The notes under the pieces: model-generated | What the model was told of the DNA's origin: nothing | The model's input: the letters and a program-made list of their open reading frames with translations, nothing else | Databases searched by the model: none | Source: Desulfamplus magnetovallimortis | GTDB lineage: Bacteria; Desulfobacterota; Desulfobacteria; Desulfobacterales; Desulfobacteraceae | Length of the DNA: 64,000 nucleotides | Direction of reading: 5' to 3' | NCBI RefSeq assembly: GCF_900170035.1 | Contig: NZ_LT828548.1 | Span: 153,617-217,616, forward strand | Part shown: one piece after another, positions 54,301 through 63,947 of the stretch | How positions within the stretch are numbered: position 1 is the first letter of the stretch | Layout: the number at the start of each line of letters is the position of its first letter | Program-made: the position numbers and the translations under genes

Positions 54301-57300
54301 TGGGGGCACTTTCAGCCAACGGCTCTTTTCCCTTTGATAAAAGAGCAGACGGTTTTATTCTGGGGGAAGGCTCTGCTGTATTTATCCTGAAGCGCATGAA
54401 GGATGCCATAAGGGACAATGACAACATAATTGGCATAATAAAAAGCATTGGCGGCAGCTCCGACGGCAGGGGCAAGGCAATTGCGGCTCCAAATGTTGAC
54501 GGCCAGGTGCTTGCCCTCAAGCGCTGCTACGAAAATATGCTTGCTGACAATGTAGCCCCTGAGGATATTGACTTTATTGAGGCCCACGGCACATCCACAA
54601 TAATGGGAGACCAGGCCGAGCTTCAGACATTAAAGCAGGTATATGCAAGATCAAGAACCGGTATAAGCTCAATAAAGTCCCAGATAGGCCATCTTCTTGG
54701 AGGAGCAGGTGCAGCAGGTCTTGTAAAGGCTCTTCTTGCTGTTCAAAAAGGCGTACTGCCACCCACAGCCAATTTTGAGACACTATCCCCCAACCATGAC
54801 CTTGCAAAATCCCTTTTATATATAATCACGGAACCTGAAGAGTGGAAAACCACTGATAACAGAACCCGTAAGGCTGCTGTAAGTTCCTATGGTTTTGGCG
54901 GCATAAACTATCATGTTGTGGTAGAGGAGTTCCGGCCCGGTTACATGCCCCTTAATCGCAGCATTTTCAGGGATCCTTCCCATGACTTCAATGATGAGAG
55001 GATTGTCATTGCAGGAATGGGTGTTCGCCTTCCGGGTGCAAAGGATTGTGATGAGTTCTGGAAAAACCTTCAGTCAGGTGAGAAGCAGCTTTCCGATATT
55101 CCAGAAGAGAGATTTGACAACAGAAGTTATGCCGAGTTTGACAAAAAATCCATATATCACCTGCCAATGGTGAGTGCCGGAGTTATCAAAGATTTTAAGT
55201 TCAATAACATCAAGTACCGTATGCCCCCAACAATTGTAAGATCCCTTGAAAGGGGACAGCTTCTCGGGCTTGATGCTGCTGATGAGGCCATAACAACGTC
55301 TGGCCTTGGGAAGCTTTTGGAAAAGGGAAACCGCACAGGTGTAATTCTTGCCACAATGACAGGGGAGAGGCAGAACAAAAATATCCTGAGGGTGAGAAAA
55401 TCAGAGATTGCCGAGATTATAGAGAAGAGCCTCTGTTGTGACTCTTCAGAAATCGCCTCTGATAAAGCTGCCAAAGGGGATTTAGAGAGCAGCAAAGATA
55501 AGATTGTTGCCGGAAAAACAGTATCTTCAGATAGAAATGGAGATATGAATATTGCCGGAAAAATAGCCTCTGAGCTTGTGGAAGCAATCCGCAAACGCAT
55601 TCCGGAAAACAACGAGGATACAACCCCCGGGCTTCTCTCCAACATAATTTCGGGGCGTATTGCAAACCATTTTGGTCTCAATGGTGTAAACTATGTTGTT
55701 GATGCATCCTGTGCATCTGCTGTGATTGCAATAGACAATGCAATAAGAAATATTGCATCTGGAAGGCTTGATTTTGTCCTTGCAGGTGGTGTTGATGCCA
55801 ATCTTTTTCCTGCTGTTTTAATGGCTTTCAAGCGTCTTGGTCTTCTTTCCGCCACAGAGCCCCGCTTTTTTGATGATCGAGCAGATGGATATGCAATGGG
55901 AGAGGGGGCTGCAATACATGTGCTGACCACCTATGGCAAGGCAAAGGAAGCAGGCATGGAGATCCTTGCCGAGGTGAACCACTGCACAATAAAGTCAAGT
56001 GTTCCAGATCATCTTCTTGCCCCGTCCGAGCAGACATTTGTCTCAACCATAAATGCCTGCTATCAGGAGAGTGGCATAAGAAAGGAGGATGTAAAACACC
56101 TTGATCTTTTCGCCTTTTCCAATATTCTCGGGGATATGATCGAAAAACAGGTTGTGGAAAAATGTTTTCACCATGAGCTATACTGCGGCAATATCAAACC
56201 TCAGTTTGGCTATTTCAAATCAGCAAATCCTGCTGTATCCCTTGCAAAGATGGTGCTGATGAATCGCAATCGTACTCTTCTTCCCAATTTCAACTATGAC
56301 AGGGAGCACACCACACTTAAAAACGGTACAATTCTGAAGGTTGCAAATGAGATGGTGCCGGTATCAGACAGAGAACCTTTACGTTTTGCATTTAATGTCA
56401 ACGGCATTGGCGGCAACCATTGCCACATGATCATGAGTACCCTTCCTTCCTGGCTGACCCGCACAACAGTTGCAAAGTCGGTTGAAAAACCACTTTTAAG
56501 TACCATAAAGGTAAGTTCTTCTGCTGCCGCATCTACATCTTTATATCCATCAACAGTTTCAGTAAGTTCTGGTGATACGGTTTCTGTAAAAACAGATGCT
56601 TCTTTAAGTGGTGTTCAAAAAAGAGATAGTGTTGCTTCAAAAGATTTTTCAGGAAGTAGCAACATAAGCCGTCAAAGTCAACTTTCAGGTGGCAGCAACA
56701 TAAGTCGTCAAGGTCAACTTTCAGGAAGCGGTAACATAAGTCGTCAAGATATAACTCCTAAAAGTCAATTTTCAGGAGGTGGCGGTAAAAATCAGAGGCC
56801 TTTTTCCAGCAGTGGCGGCAAACGTCAGAAAATGGTGGCACTTCTTTCCGGACAGGGTGCCCAGCGTCCTGGCATGATGAAGGAGCTTTTTGACAGCGAT
56901 CCTGAAATCAGGGACATCATGGAGCGTGGTGAAGAGATTTTCATGGAGCAGAGAGGCTACTCGCTTCTGAAGATCATGTTCAATGAAGATCAGCGCCTTA
57001 ATCTTACTGAAAACACCCAGCCTGCGGTCTTTCTTTCATCTGCCGCCCTTTTTGAGCGTCTCAGTACAAGGGGCTTTAATCCTGACTGTTTTATCGGGCA
57101 CAGTGTAGGAGAATATACAGCTCTTTTTTGCAGCGGAATGCTTGATTTTGATGATGCCATGCGCCTTATCATAAAACGATCTGATCTTATGAAAGAGGCT
57201 GCCACAAAATATCCCGGCAAGATCATGGTGGTTTTCAGAAATGAAAAAGATACTGCCGCATCCATAAGAGAGTCCGGCCTTTCCGACATCTACATAACCA

Positions 57301-60300
57301 ACAAAAACAGCGAAAATCAGACAGCCGTATCAGGCAATGCCGAAGCCATTGAGTCATATTGTGCATTTTTAAATTCCCAAAATATTGTATTCAGGAGGCT
57401 CAACCTCTCCGGAGCGTTTCATACACCGCTTTTCAGGGATGCGGCAGAGCAGTTAAGGGAGTATCTTGCCACCATAACCTTTAATGATGTTCCCTTCTCC
57501 CGTGTGATTTCCAATGTAACTGCAAGACCATATCCGGAAGATCGCATGGCTGTAAAGGATCTTCTGGCACGTCAGATCACATCCCCTGTGGAGTTCATAA
57601 AATCTGTTGAATATGTCTATGAATCAGGAAGAACCCACTACATAGAGATAGGCCCAGGAAGGCTTCTTGCCAATCTTTTAAAAAAGATCAACATTGCCGA
57701 ATACCAGAGTATTGTTGCAGTTGATGCAAAGCAGGGGGAACTCAAATCCTTTGAGGCTTGTCGTGACTATCTTAAATCCTACAGCACAATATTTTCAAGG
57801 CAGCATCCACAAAGAGATGCAATTCTTCCGGCAAGGAAAAAAGCACTTTTACAGGCAGTTGAAAGCCGTCGTTCCCATCAGGCAGTGACCCTTGAAGATG
57901 ATTTTGATTCATTTAAAAGGGAAAATGCCGAGCTTGCGGAAAAACTTCTCCATGATGAATTTATCCGACGCAAAAGGGAAGCTGCAATGGAGGCTGTGGA
58001 GCGCTTTAATTTCACAACCGACCCAATTGTGATTTCAGGGGTATCTGTTGGACTTCCCGGTAAGGCAAACCGTGTCTTTGCATCTGATAACTTTGATCGT
58101 ATCCTTGAGGGCAGCAACTTTATTGAGCCTTTGACCTTAGATGAGCAGCTTAAGATAACAGACAAAAACATTACACGCCTGTTTAAGCAGCCAGACGGCA
58201 ATGCACGTTTTGTGGAGATAACACGCACCGAGGATGTGATCCACCTTGCAGGTCAGCTTGGATATTTCAGTCTCACAGACGAGTATGGAATAAAAGCGCA
58301 GTACGATATCAGCATGGCCCTTGGAATTGCAGCCGGTATTGAAGCCCTTAAAGATGCAGGTATTCCCCTTGTGATGCAGTACAAAAAGTCTGCATCAGGC
58401 GGAAAGATGATTCCCGATGGTTTTGCCCTTCCAAAAGAGATGCAGGATGAGACAGGCGTTATAATAACATCTCTTTTCCCCAGTAACGAAACCCTGATAA
58501 ATGAGATGGAGCGATACTTTTATGATAAGCTCTTTTTAAAGCCATATGAGGAGTTTGAGAATATCTACTACTATCTCATGGAAAATGTTAAGGATGCCAC
58601 AGTAAAGGCATCGGTTACTGACTGGTTTTTCAAGATAAGAAATCGTAAAAAAGATGAGTTTGGCCCCTACAGATTTGACAGAAACTTCATGACCAATGCC
58701 TGCCCCCTTGGTTCTGCTCATCTTGCCCAGATAATAAGGGCAAAGGGGCCCAACACCCTTGTGAGCAGCGCATGTGCATCAACCACCCAGGCCATAGGCA
58801 TTGCCGAGGACTGGATAAGGGTTGGACGATGCAGGCGGGTCATTGTAATTGGCGGCGAAAATGCCACATCTTCTGCCCAGAACCAGTGGATAGGTACAGG
58901 ATTTTTGGCACTTGGCGCTGCCACTGTCAAAAAACGTGTATCTGAAGCAGCAAAACCTTTTGACAGCGACCGTAACGGCACAATCCTGGGAAGCGGAGCT
59001 GTGGGGCTTGTTGTGGAACAGGCATCCCTTGTTCAAGAGCGCGGCATGAGGGGACAGGCTGAAATTCTTGGAACACACATGGCCAACAGCGCCTACCACA
59101 CGTTCAACATTGATGTGGCTCACATGGCAAGCGAGATGAAGCGCTTTATCACAAAAATCGAGGAGCAGCATCACCTGAAACAGGAAGATTATGCCTCAAA
59201 GCTTCTTTTCATGTCCCATGAGACCTACACCCCTGCAAGGGGAGGCAGTGCCGATGCCGAGGTGACAGCTTTAAAGACCGCTTTCAGTGATCATCTTAAC
59301 AACATCTGCATTACAAATACTAAAGGCTTTACAGGCCATACGCTTGGGGCAGCCATTGAGGATGTTGTTATGATAAAAGCTTTGCAGAGGCGACAGGCTC
59401 CGCCCATTGCCAATCTGACAAAAATCCCCGATCATTTTAAGGAGCTTAACTTCAGCAGCCGCAAAAAGATCAATTCTGAATATGGCCTGCACCTTGCGGC
59501 AGGGTTTGGTTCTCACTTTGCATTTCTGTTTGTCAGGCGCATTGAGGAGAAGCAGTTTGAAAATAACAGAGAGTATGCTCTTTGGCTGGAAAGAATTACA
59601 GAGAGCTACAACCCTGAACTTAAGATCATAGACAACACTTTGTGCGTGGTTCCGGGGGAGCTGAAAGGGAATGTCAGCAAAACTTCTGACTCTTTTGCGC
59701 CAAAAACCGCAATCTCTTCAGGTGCAATTCCTTCAGGTGCAACTCCTTCAGGTGCAATTCCTTCAGGTGCAACTCCTTCAGGCGTAATTCGTTCAGGTGC
59801 AACTACTTCAGGTGCAACTACTTCAGGTGCAATTCCTTCAGGTGGAATTCCTTCAAGTGTACCAACTTCAGGTGCAATGACCCAAAAGCCACGTACAGAA
59901 TCTGTTCTGGCCTCGACGCCCGAAGTTTCCCGGGAAGCATCTCCCACAACAGCGGCAACATCTGCCCCAATGTCTGCACCTTCCACATCAGCTATTTCTG
60001 CTCCTGACACTTCAGGTATCATTGAAAAAGTAAAAGAGATAATCGCCGAGCAGACCGGATACACGTCAGACATGCTTGAGTCTGATCTTGACCTTGAGGC
60101 TGATCTTGGAATCGACACTGTAAAGCAGGTGGAAATATTTGCAAAAAGTGCCGGAGTATTTGGCTTTGCAGTACCGGAAGATCTTAAACTCAGAGATCTT
60201 AACACCATTGATAAACTTGCAGCATATATAAACTCTGTTGTGGGAGGCCATCATACAGCTCCAGTTGCCGGTGATGCTGCACAGAGTTCAACCACAGCAG

Positions 60301-63300
60301 CAATCTCAACGGAAGTTGCTGTGGAATTTCCAGGGATATCCTCCAGCGATCTTTCGCATTACATGGATAGGGTAAAGGAGATAATAGCCGAGCAGACCGG
60401 ATACACGTCAGACATGCTTGAGCCAGATCTTGACCTTGAGGCTGATCTTGGAATCGACACTGTAAAGCAGGTGGAAATATTTGCAAAAAGTGCTGCCACA
60501 TTTGGTTTTGCAGTACCGGAAGATCTTAAACTCCGTGATCTTAACACCATTGCAAAGCTTTCTGCATATGTTGCTTCCAGAACAGGGGCAACATATGGAG
60601 TGACAACAGACATAGAAGTTTCATCGCAATCTGTAGCGAGATCAGAATCATTGCAATCAGAAAGCCCGACAGAAGGCGTTTCTTTAACATCCAAAACAAC
60701 ACTTGCTTCAATTGAAACAACCCTTGCAAAGATAAGGGAGATCATAGCAAATCAGACAGGTTACACCGAAGATATGCTGGATGCAGATCTTGACCTTGAA
60801 GGAGACCTTGGAATTGACACTGTAAAGCAGGTTGAGATTTTTGCCAATGCAGCCGGACATTTTGGATTTCCGGTTCCGGAGGATCTGAAACTTCGTGATC
60901 TCAATACCATTGCAAAACTTGCTGCATATGTGGATGCAAAAATAGCTCCTTCCGGGATTGTTAATGACAACACAGAAACCGGTATTAATTCAGAAATCAA
61001 TGACAGTACTGGATTCGTTGATAATTCAGAAGTTATTGATGGTAGTTTACAAATCAATGATAATACAGATGACAATGCAGATGGCAATGATGATCCTGAT
61101 GACCCAGAGCCTACTCCACCCGCAGGAGGAGGCAAGCCTGAAGCTGGAGACATGAAGCGACTGGTGCCTGTAATAAGGGAGACAGGTCTTCCTGTAACCA
61201 CAATGGGCGAAACATCCTTTTTAAAGGGTAAAAAGGTCATCATGACCCTTGACAATGCAGGTTTTGCACAGAGAATTGCAACAGCTATTAAAAGAGAGGG
61301 TTGTCAGGTTACGGGTATTTTGCCTGTTTCACCTTCAGTAAAGACTTCCTCAGAAAAGGCTTCCTCAGAAAAGGCTTCCTCAGAAAAGGCTTCCTCAGAA
61401 AAGACTTCCTCAGAAAAGACTTCCACAGCAATGACTTCCTCAGAAATGCCTTCTTCTGCTGAAACAGAAGATGTGAAAAAGGATTTTGACTTTTGCGATG
61501 ATATCATTTTCGCCGATTTTTCGTCAGATGAAGCAACAGTTTCAAGTGCTGAGAAAATATCAGCAACAATATCTGCAAAAAATCAGGAACCGGATATCTT
61601 TATAAATCTTGCTCCCCTTGATCTTGTTTTCAGGGGAACATCATCACCATTGACAACTGAACAGGATGAAAAATCATCACCATTAACACCGGAACAGCAT
61701 GTCAAATCTTTTTTCCTTCTTATAAAAAAGATGTATGGGGCATTGAATCAACAGGGGAAAATGATAGCAGCTCTCTCTATAAATTCTGTTGTTTTTCCCC
61801 ACGATGACTCTTTAGGATTTAAAGAAACTTCAGGGTTGCAAGATTATTCGGAGGGTATTGAACCATGCTTTGCAGGTATTTCAGGTATGATGAAAAGCCT
61901 TGCCAAGGAGATGCCTGATACAAGGGTGAAAATGGTTGATATTTCAACATCCCTTGAACAAAATAGCGAGAAACAAACTGACAGTGCCAGAATTAAGGAG
62001 GCTATTTCAAAACTATTTCTTGATGAGATAAGCTCCCATGATCCAAGGGTGGAGACAGGTTATAAAATAGCTGCTGATTTTAAAGATATCAAAAAATATG
62101 TGATGCGCCTTGAAGAACAGCTCTGCAAGACAGGAACACCCCTTGTAAATTCCGCCGATTGCCTGCTTGTTACAGGGGGCGCAAGAGGCATAACATTTGA
62201 AATCCTCAAATCCCTGGTATCACAATATAAAACCGATCTTGTGATAATGGGAAGAAGCGATATTGACGATATTGTGCCTGAATTTCTTGATGAATCCTAT
62301 AATGAATCAGCGATCATGGCTGCATTGAAGCAGCGGGGCAAAGGAGATTCCGGACAGGCTCCACTGAAACCACTTGAATTGAAAAAAGCAGCATCAAAAA
62401 TAATATCCATAAGGGATTCCAGGAAAAACATTGAAATCCTCAAATCACAAGGCATAAATGTGACATACCTTGCTGCCGATGTTGCAGACAGAGATGCTGT
62501 TGAAGATGCCCTGAAATCAATTGACCACATTGACGGTGTGATTCATGCCGCAGGTCTTGAGGAGAGTATGCCCTTTGAGAAAAAGAGCTTTGACTCATTT
62601 TTGCGTGTATTCAACACCAAGGTTTCCGGCTGTGCAAATGTTATCTCTGCCCTTAAAGGAAAAGGGGTAAGGTTTCATGTGGGCTTTTCATCTGTCACGG
62701 CAAAGTTTGGCAATGAAGGTCAGACAGACTACACAGCCGCAAATGATATGATGGCAAAAATCCTGATGAAGGAAGAGGCTAATAGTCCGCAAATATTCTG
62801 CAAAATAATGGACTGGACTGCATGGAGCGGTGCAGGAATGGCAACCCGTGAAACAGTTCAGAAGGTTCTGACAGAGCGTGGCCTTAAATTTTTGCCCCTT
62901 GAAACAGGTATTGCCTTTTTTATGGATGAACTTACGGATTCTGAAACCAGGGAAGTTGTATTTACAGGACTTGATCACGCCTTTGACAGAGACGGTATTT
63001 TGACCATTGCCCCTTTCCTTGACAGCAGGTTTGACGATATCGTCGATGACACTACTGTTTTTTCCAGAAACCTGAACATTGAAAAAGATCGCTTTTTGCT
63101 GGATCACTCCATGGAAGAGACCCCGGTCTTTTTGGGGGCAACCGGTGTGGAAACCATGGCAGAAGCTGCAATGGCCATACATGGTGCGAAAGGTCATGGT
63201 ATCAGCGAAATCAAGAACTTTTCGATACCTTACGGCATAAAACTGCTCCAGAAAAAACCCAAGGATATAATGATTTCAGTTAAACCAGGGCTGGCAACAG

Positions 63301-63947
63301 TTTTAGAAAAAAAATCCGGTCAACAAAGCTACAACTGCCGCATTACTTCCCAGTTTGTCAACAATGCAGGTGTTGCCATGGGCGATCCAAAGCTCCATTA
63401 TCAAAGCGAAGTAATTATTGATCATCTCTTTGATTATTTGGAAGGCCATTCCGGAAAAAAACGTGATATTCCTGAGTTGAAAGAAGTTGAAAATGGCGAA
63501 AGGCTTGCAGAACTTATCTATCACCCACAGCGTCTTTTTATGGACGATATTTTCAGAACCATACAGAAAGTTCTGTCATTTGACGGAGAAACGGTTATCA
63601 CTGAAATTTCGGACAGAAGCAGATCAACATTTTTCACTGAAGATCCCTATCCATGTTTTCTCACTGACGTTATCCTTCTTGATGGCATGTTCCAGACAGG
63701 CGGTGTCTTTCAGTTTTTTACAGATAGTGTTATCGTTCTGCCCTACAAAATCGGTTCTCTCAAGTTCCACAGAAGAGGAGAAAAGGATGCAGAATATCTC
63801 TGCATCACAACCAGAACAGCATCGGATGACGAGACAGACACATTCAATATTGATCTTGTTGACAGGGAAGGCAATTATCTGATGGAGCTTGTGGATTTTC
63901 AGATGGTGAAACTTCAAAAGCTGCCGGAGAATTTGAGGATCAGTTAA
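51330..63947 (+). CDS. Giant Pfa-like polyketide/fatty-acid synthase
   Basis: The ATG at 51330 is preferred (GGAG 9 nt upstream); 4205 residues. Approximate domain order: two nitronate-monooxygenase/PfaD-like FMN enoyl-reductase domains (1-340, 373-700); KS1 (735-1200) with Cys 949, EAHGTST and GH; KS2 (1225-1710) with Cys 1461 but Phe and Tyr in the two His positions; AT (1835-2150) with Ser 1925 (GHSVGEY); KS3 (2231-2741) with Cys 2482 and SHETYT; a GA(T/I)PS repeat linker; three ACPs (2897-2970, 3011-3082, 3132-3204); KR (3604-3884, TGGARGI, Tyr 3801); and a dehydratase-like hotdog (3911-4200, His 3926, Asp 4118). The overall set resembles PUFA and secondary-lipid synthases. All three ACPs have Thr (2930, 3044, 3164) at the usual Ser. 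The product is unknown. Confidence 0.9.
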   Translation: MLSRILNSRLPLIIYNPCRVFSLNFFTAVFKAGALPVFDTEFLSRQEIIKGIKELINADILFGLRLVEPENIEKDSVDNTKATVKGSSTTSVEETSVSSSKEEFQALLNEISDFESPNIDTIVVSINSGFTSSSSSSSFEFKNFSDTKLVLETRNININHRIDALSPHALILKGNEAGGRVSNYSSFVLMQWYLKNSTLPIFIHGGVGRNTASGMFAAGVSGVVLDSQVWLCDESPLSDNFRKLLSTLDESDSMEISTDSRHVFRVFAKLGTRIAKDLKEKGIVVSDKKDGSLIIYKEIEDNITGMDNSDAAAVQSLFFLGQDGFFAKDFAKLPTDLAGMISQFFKDIGSQLNDVDAFDPMRANSPMAEDHGTRLPLIQGPMANVSDNPDFAVKVFEAGALPFFAVGSLPPVLADNMLKNGSEKVKIFGAGLVGIEAFNPAIEKHLEMVKKYKAPFALFAGGIPSQVIELEKAGTKTYLHTPSISMMENAIKSGCTRFIFEGKEAGGHIGSLSSLVLWDAAIAKLKEKDDETLSGLSLVFAGGISTCFASHFISGISASLAAKGVKIGIQVGTAYLFAKEIVDTKSIKEQYQTILFEEDETMVIGNSVGLASRTAPTEFARMMIQKEKEMIKQGEKLEVRKKTFEKNNIGSLLIGAKGFLPDFKRMGEEYYTWFEGEEHRKKGNFLVGDSLAFFKSSVTLADIHSNFFDRYVKQALFYNLDRLEIFSSNKKSVNDEIAVIGMGCLLPDAHDPESLWENILSKRYSIKEMPDDRIRKDLYYDADKSAEDRAYTMLAGYVDDFLFDQDRFGYDDQKAAKLSRTQKMLLETAYQAVENAGYLDNETLQYDTARCPSGRVGVIIATCLGNELGNELQMKYHFPEVLSMLRKTDAFNELDEEQQKILVEDLQKGMEGKNAGYDPVHGMLLNIEASRIARHLGIRGVNYVVDAACASSFSAIDAAVQDLLSGTHDQMVVGGVNTHLAPESFVGFCKMGALSANGSFPFDKRADGFILGEGSAVFILKRMKDAIRDNDNIIGIIKSIGGSSDGRGKAIAAPNVDGQVLALKRCYENMLADNVAPEDIDFIEAHGTSTIMGDQAELQTLKQVYARSRTGISSIKSQIGHLLGGAGAAGLVKALLAVQKGVLPPTANFETLSPNHDLAKSLLYIITEPEEWKTTDNRTRKAAVSSYGFGGINYHVVVEEFRPGYMPLNRSIFRDPSHDFNDERIVIAGMGVRLPGAKDCDEFWKNLQSGEKQLSDIPEERFDNRSYAEFDKKSIYHLPMVSAGVIKDFKFNNIKYRMPPTIVRSLERGQLLGLDAADEAITTSGLGKLLEKGNRTGVILATMTGERQNKNILRVRKSEIAEIIEKSLCCDSSEIASDKAAKGDLESSKDKIVAGKTVSSDRNGDMNIAGKIASELVEAIRKRIPENNEDTTPGLLSNIISGRIANHFGLNGVNYVVDASCASAVIAIDNAIRNIASGRLDFVLAGGVDANLFPAVLMAFKRLGLLSATEPRFFDDRADGYAMGEGAAIHVLTTYGKAKEAGMEILAEVNHCTIKSSVPDHLLAPSEQTFVSTINACYQESGIRKEDVKHLDLFAFSNILGDMIEKQVVEKCFHHELYCGNIKPQFGYFKSANPAVSLAKMVLMNRNRTLLPNFNYDREHTTLKNGTILKVANEMVPVSDREPLRFAFNVNGIGGNHCHMIMSTLPSWLTRTTVAKSVEKPLLSTIKVSSSAAASTSLYPSTVSVSSGDTVSVKTDASLSGVQKRDSVASKDFSGSSNISRQSQLSGGSNISRQGQLSGSGNISRQDITPKSQFSGGGGKNQRPFSSSGGKRQKMVALLSGQGAQRPGMMKELFDSDPEIRDIMERGEEIFMEQRGYSLLKIMFNEDQRLNLTENTQPAVFLSSAALFERLSTRGFNPDCFIGHSVGEYTALFCSGMLDFDDAMRLIIKRSDLMKEAATKYPGKIMVVFRNEKDTAASIRESGLSDIYITNKNSENQTAVSGNAEAIESYCAFLNSQNIVFRRLNLSGAFHTPLFRDAAEQLREYLATITFNDVPFSRVISNVTARPYPEDRMAVKDLLARQITSPVEFIKSVEYVYESGRTHYIEIGPGRLLANLLKKINIAEYQSIVAVDAKQGELKSFEACRDYLKSYSTIFSRQHPQRDAILPARKKALLQAVESRRSHQAVTLEDDFDSFKRENAELAEKLLHDEFIRRKREAAMEAVERFNFTTDPIVISGVSVGLPGKANRVFASDNFDRILEGSNFIEPLTLDEQLKITDKNITRLFKQPDGNARFVEITRTEDVIHLAGQLGYFSLTDEYGIKAQYDISMALGIAAGIEALKDAGIPLVMQYKKSASGGKMIPDGFALPKEMQDETGVIITSLFPSNETLINEMERYFYDKLFLKPYEEFENIYYYLMENVKDATVKASVTDWFFKIRNRKKDEFGPYRFDRNFMTNACPLGSAHLAQIIRAKGPNTLVSSACASTTQAIGIAEDWIRVGRCRRVIVIGGENATSSAQNQWIGTGFLALGAATVKKRVSEAAKPFDSDRNGTILGSGAVGLVVEQASLVQERGMRGQAEILGTHMANSAYHTFNIDVAHMASEMKRFITKIEEQHHLKQEDYASKLLFMSHETYTPARGGSADAEVTALKTAFSDHLNNICITNTKGFTGHTLGAAIEDVVMIKALQRRQAPPIANLTKIPDHFKELNFSSRKKINSEYGLHLAAGFGSHFAFLFVRRIEEKQFENNREYALWLERITESYNPELKIIDNTLCVVPGELKGNVSKTSDSFAPKTAISSGAIPSGATPSGAIPSGATPSGVIRSGATTSGATTSGAIPSGGIPSSVPTSGAMTQKPRTESVLASTPEVSREASPTTAATSAPMSAPSTSAISAPDTSGIIEKVKEIIAEQTGYTSDMLESDLDLEADLGIDTVKQVEIFAKSAGVFGFAVPEDLKLRDLNTIDKLAAYINSVVGGHHTAPVAGDAAQSSTTAAISTEVAVEFPGISSSDLSHYMDRVKEIIAEQTGYTSDMLEPDLDLEADLGIDTVKQVEIFAKSAATFGFAVPEDLKLRDLNTIAKLSAYVASRTGATYGVTTDIEVSSQSVARSESLQSESPTEGVSLTSKTTLASIETTLAKIREIIANQTGYTEDMLDADLDLEGDLGIDTVKQVEIFANAAGHFGFPVPEDLKLRDLNTIAKLAAYVDAKIAPSGIVNDNTETGINSEINDSTGFVDNSEVIDGSLQINDNTDDNADGNDDPDDPEPTPPAGGGKPEAGDMKRLVPVIRETGLPVTTMGETSFLKGKKVIMTLDNAGFAQRIATAIKREGCQVTGILPVSPSVKTSSEKASSEKASSEKASSEKTSSEKTSTAMTSSEMPSSAETEDVKKDFDFCDDIIFADFSSDEATVSSAEKISATISAKNQEPDIFINLAPLDLVFRGTSSPLTTEQDEKSSPLTPEQHVKSFFLLIKKMYGALNQQGKMIAALSINSVVFPHDDSLGFKETSGLQDYSEGIEPCFAGISGMMKSLAKEMPDTRVKMVDISTSLEQNSEKQTDSARIKEAISKLFLDEISSHDPRVETGYKIAADFKDIKKYVMRLEEQLCKTGTPLVNSADCLLVTGGARGITFEILKSLVSQYKTDLVIMGRSDIDDIVPEFLDESYNESAIMAALKQRGKGDSGQAPLKPLELKKAASKIISIRDSRKNIEILKSQGINVTYLAADVADRDAVEDALKSIDHIDGVIHAAGLEESMPFEKKSFDSFLRVFNTKVSGCANVISALKGKGVRFHVGFSSVTAKFGNEGQTDYTAANDMMAKILMKEEANSPQIFCKIMDWTAWSGAGMATRETVQKVLTERGLKFLPLETGIAFFMDELTDSETREVVFTGLDHAFDRDGILTIAPFLDSRFDDIVDDTTVFSRNLNIEKDRFLLDHSMEETPVFLGATGVETMAEAAMAIHGAKGHGISEIKNFSIPYGIKLLQKKPKDIMISVKPGLATVLEKKSGQQSYNCRITSQFVNNAGVAMGDPKLHYQSEVIIDHLFDYLEGHSGKKRDIPELKEVENGERLAELIYHPQRLFMDDIFRTIQKVLSFDGETVITEISDRSRSTFFTEDPYPCFLTDVILLDGMFQTGGVFQFFTDSVIVLPYKIGSLKFHRRGEKDAEYLCITTRTASDDETDTFNIDLVDREGNYLMELVDFQMVKLQKLPENLRIS
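59700..59890 (+). repeat. 15-bp tandem repeat in the synthase linker
   Basis: About ten in-frame copies of TTCAGGTGCAATTCC-like units, encoding SGAIP/SGATP. A second 15-bp array (GCTTCCTCAGAAAAG, SSEKA) lies at about 61340-61450 and a 42-bp array (SNISRQGQLSG) at about 56655-56780. Confidence 0.85.
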
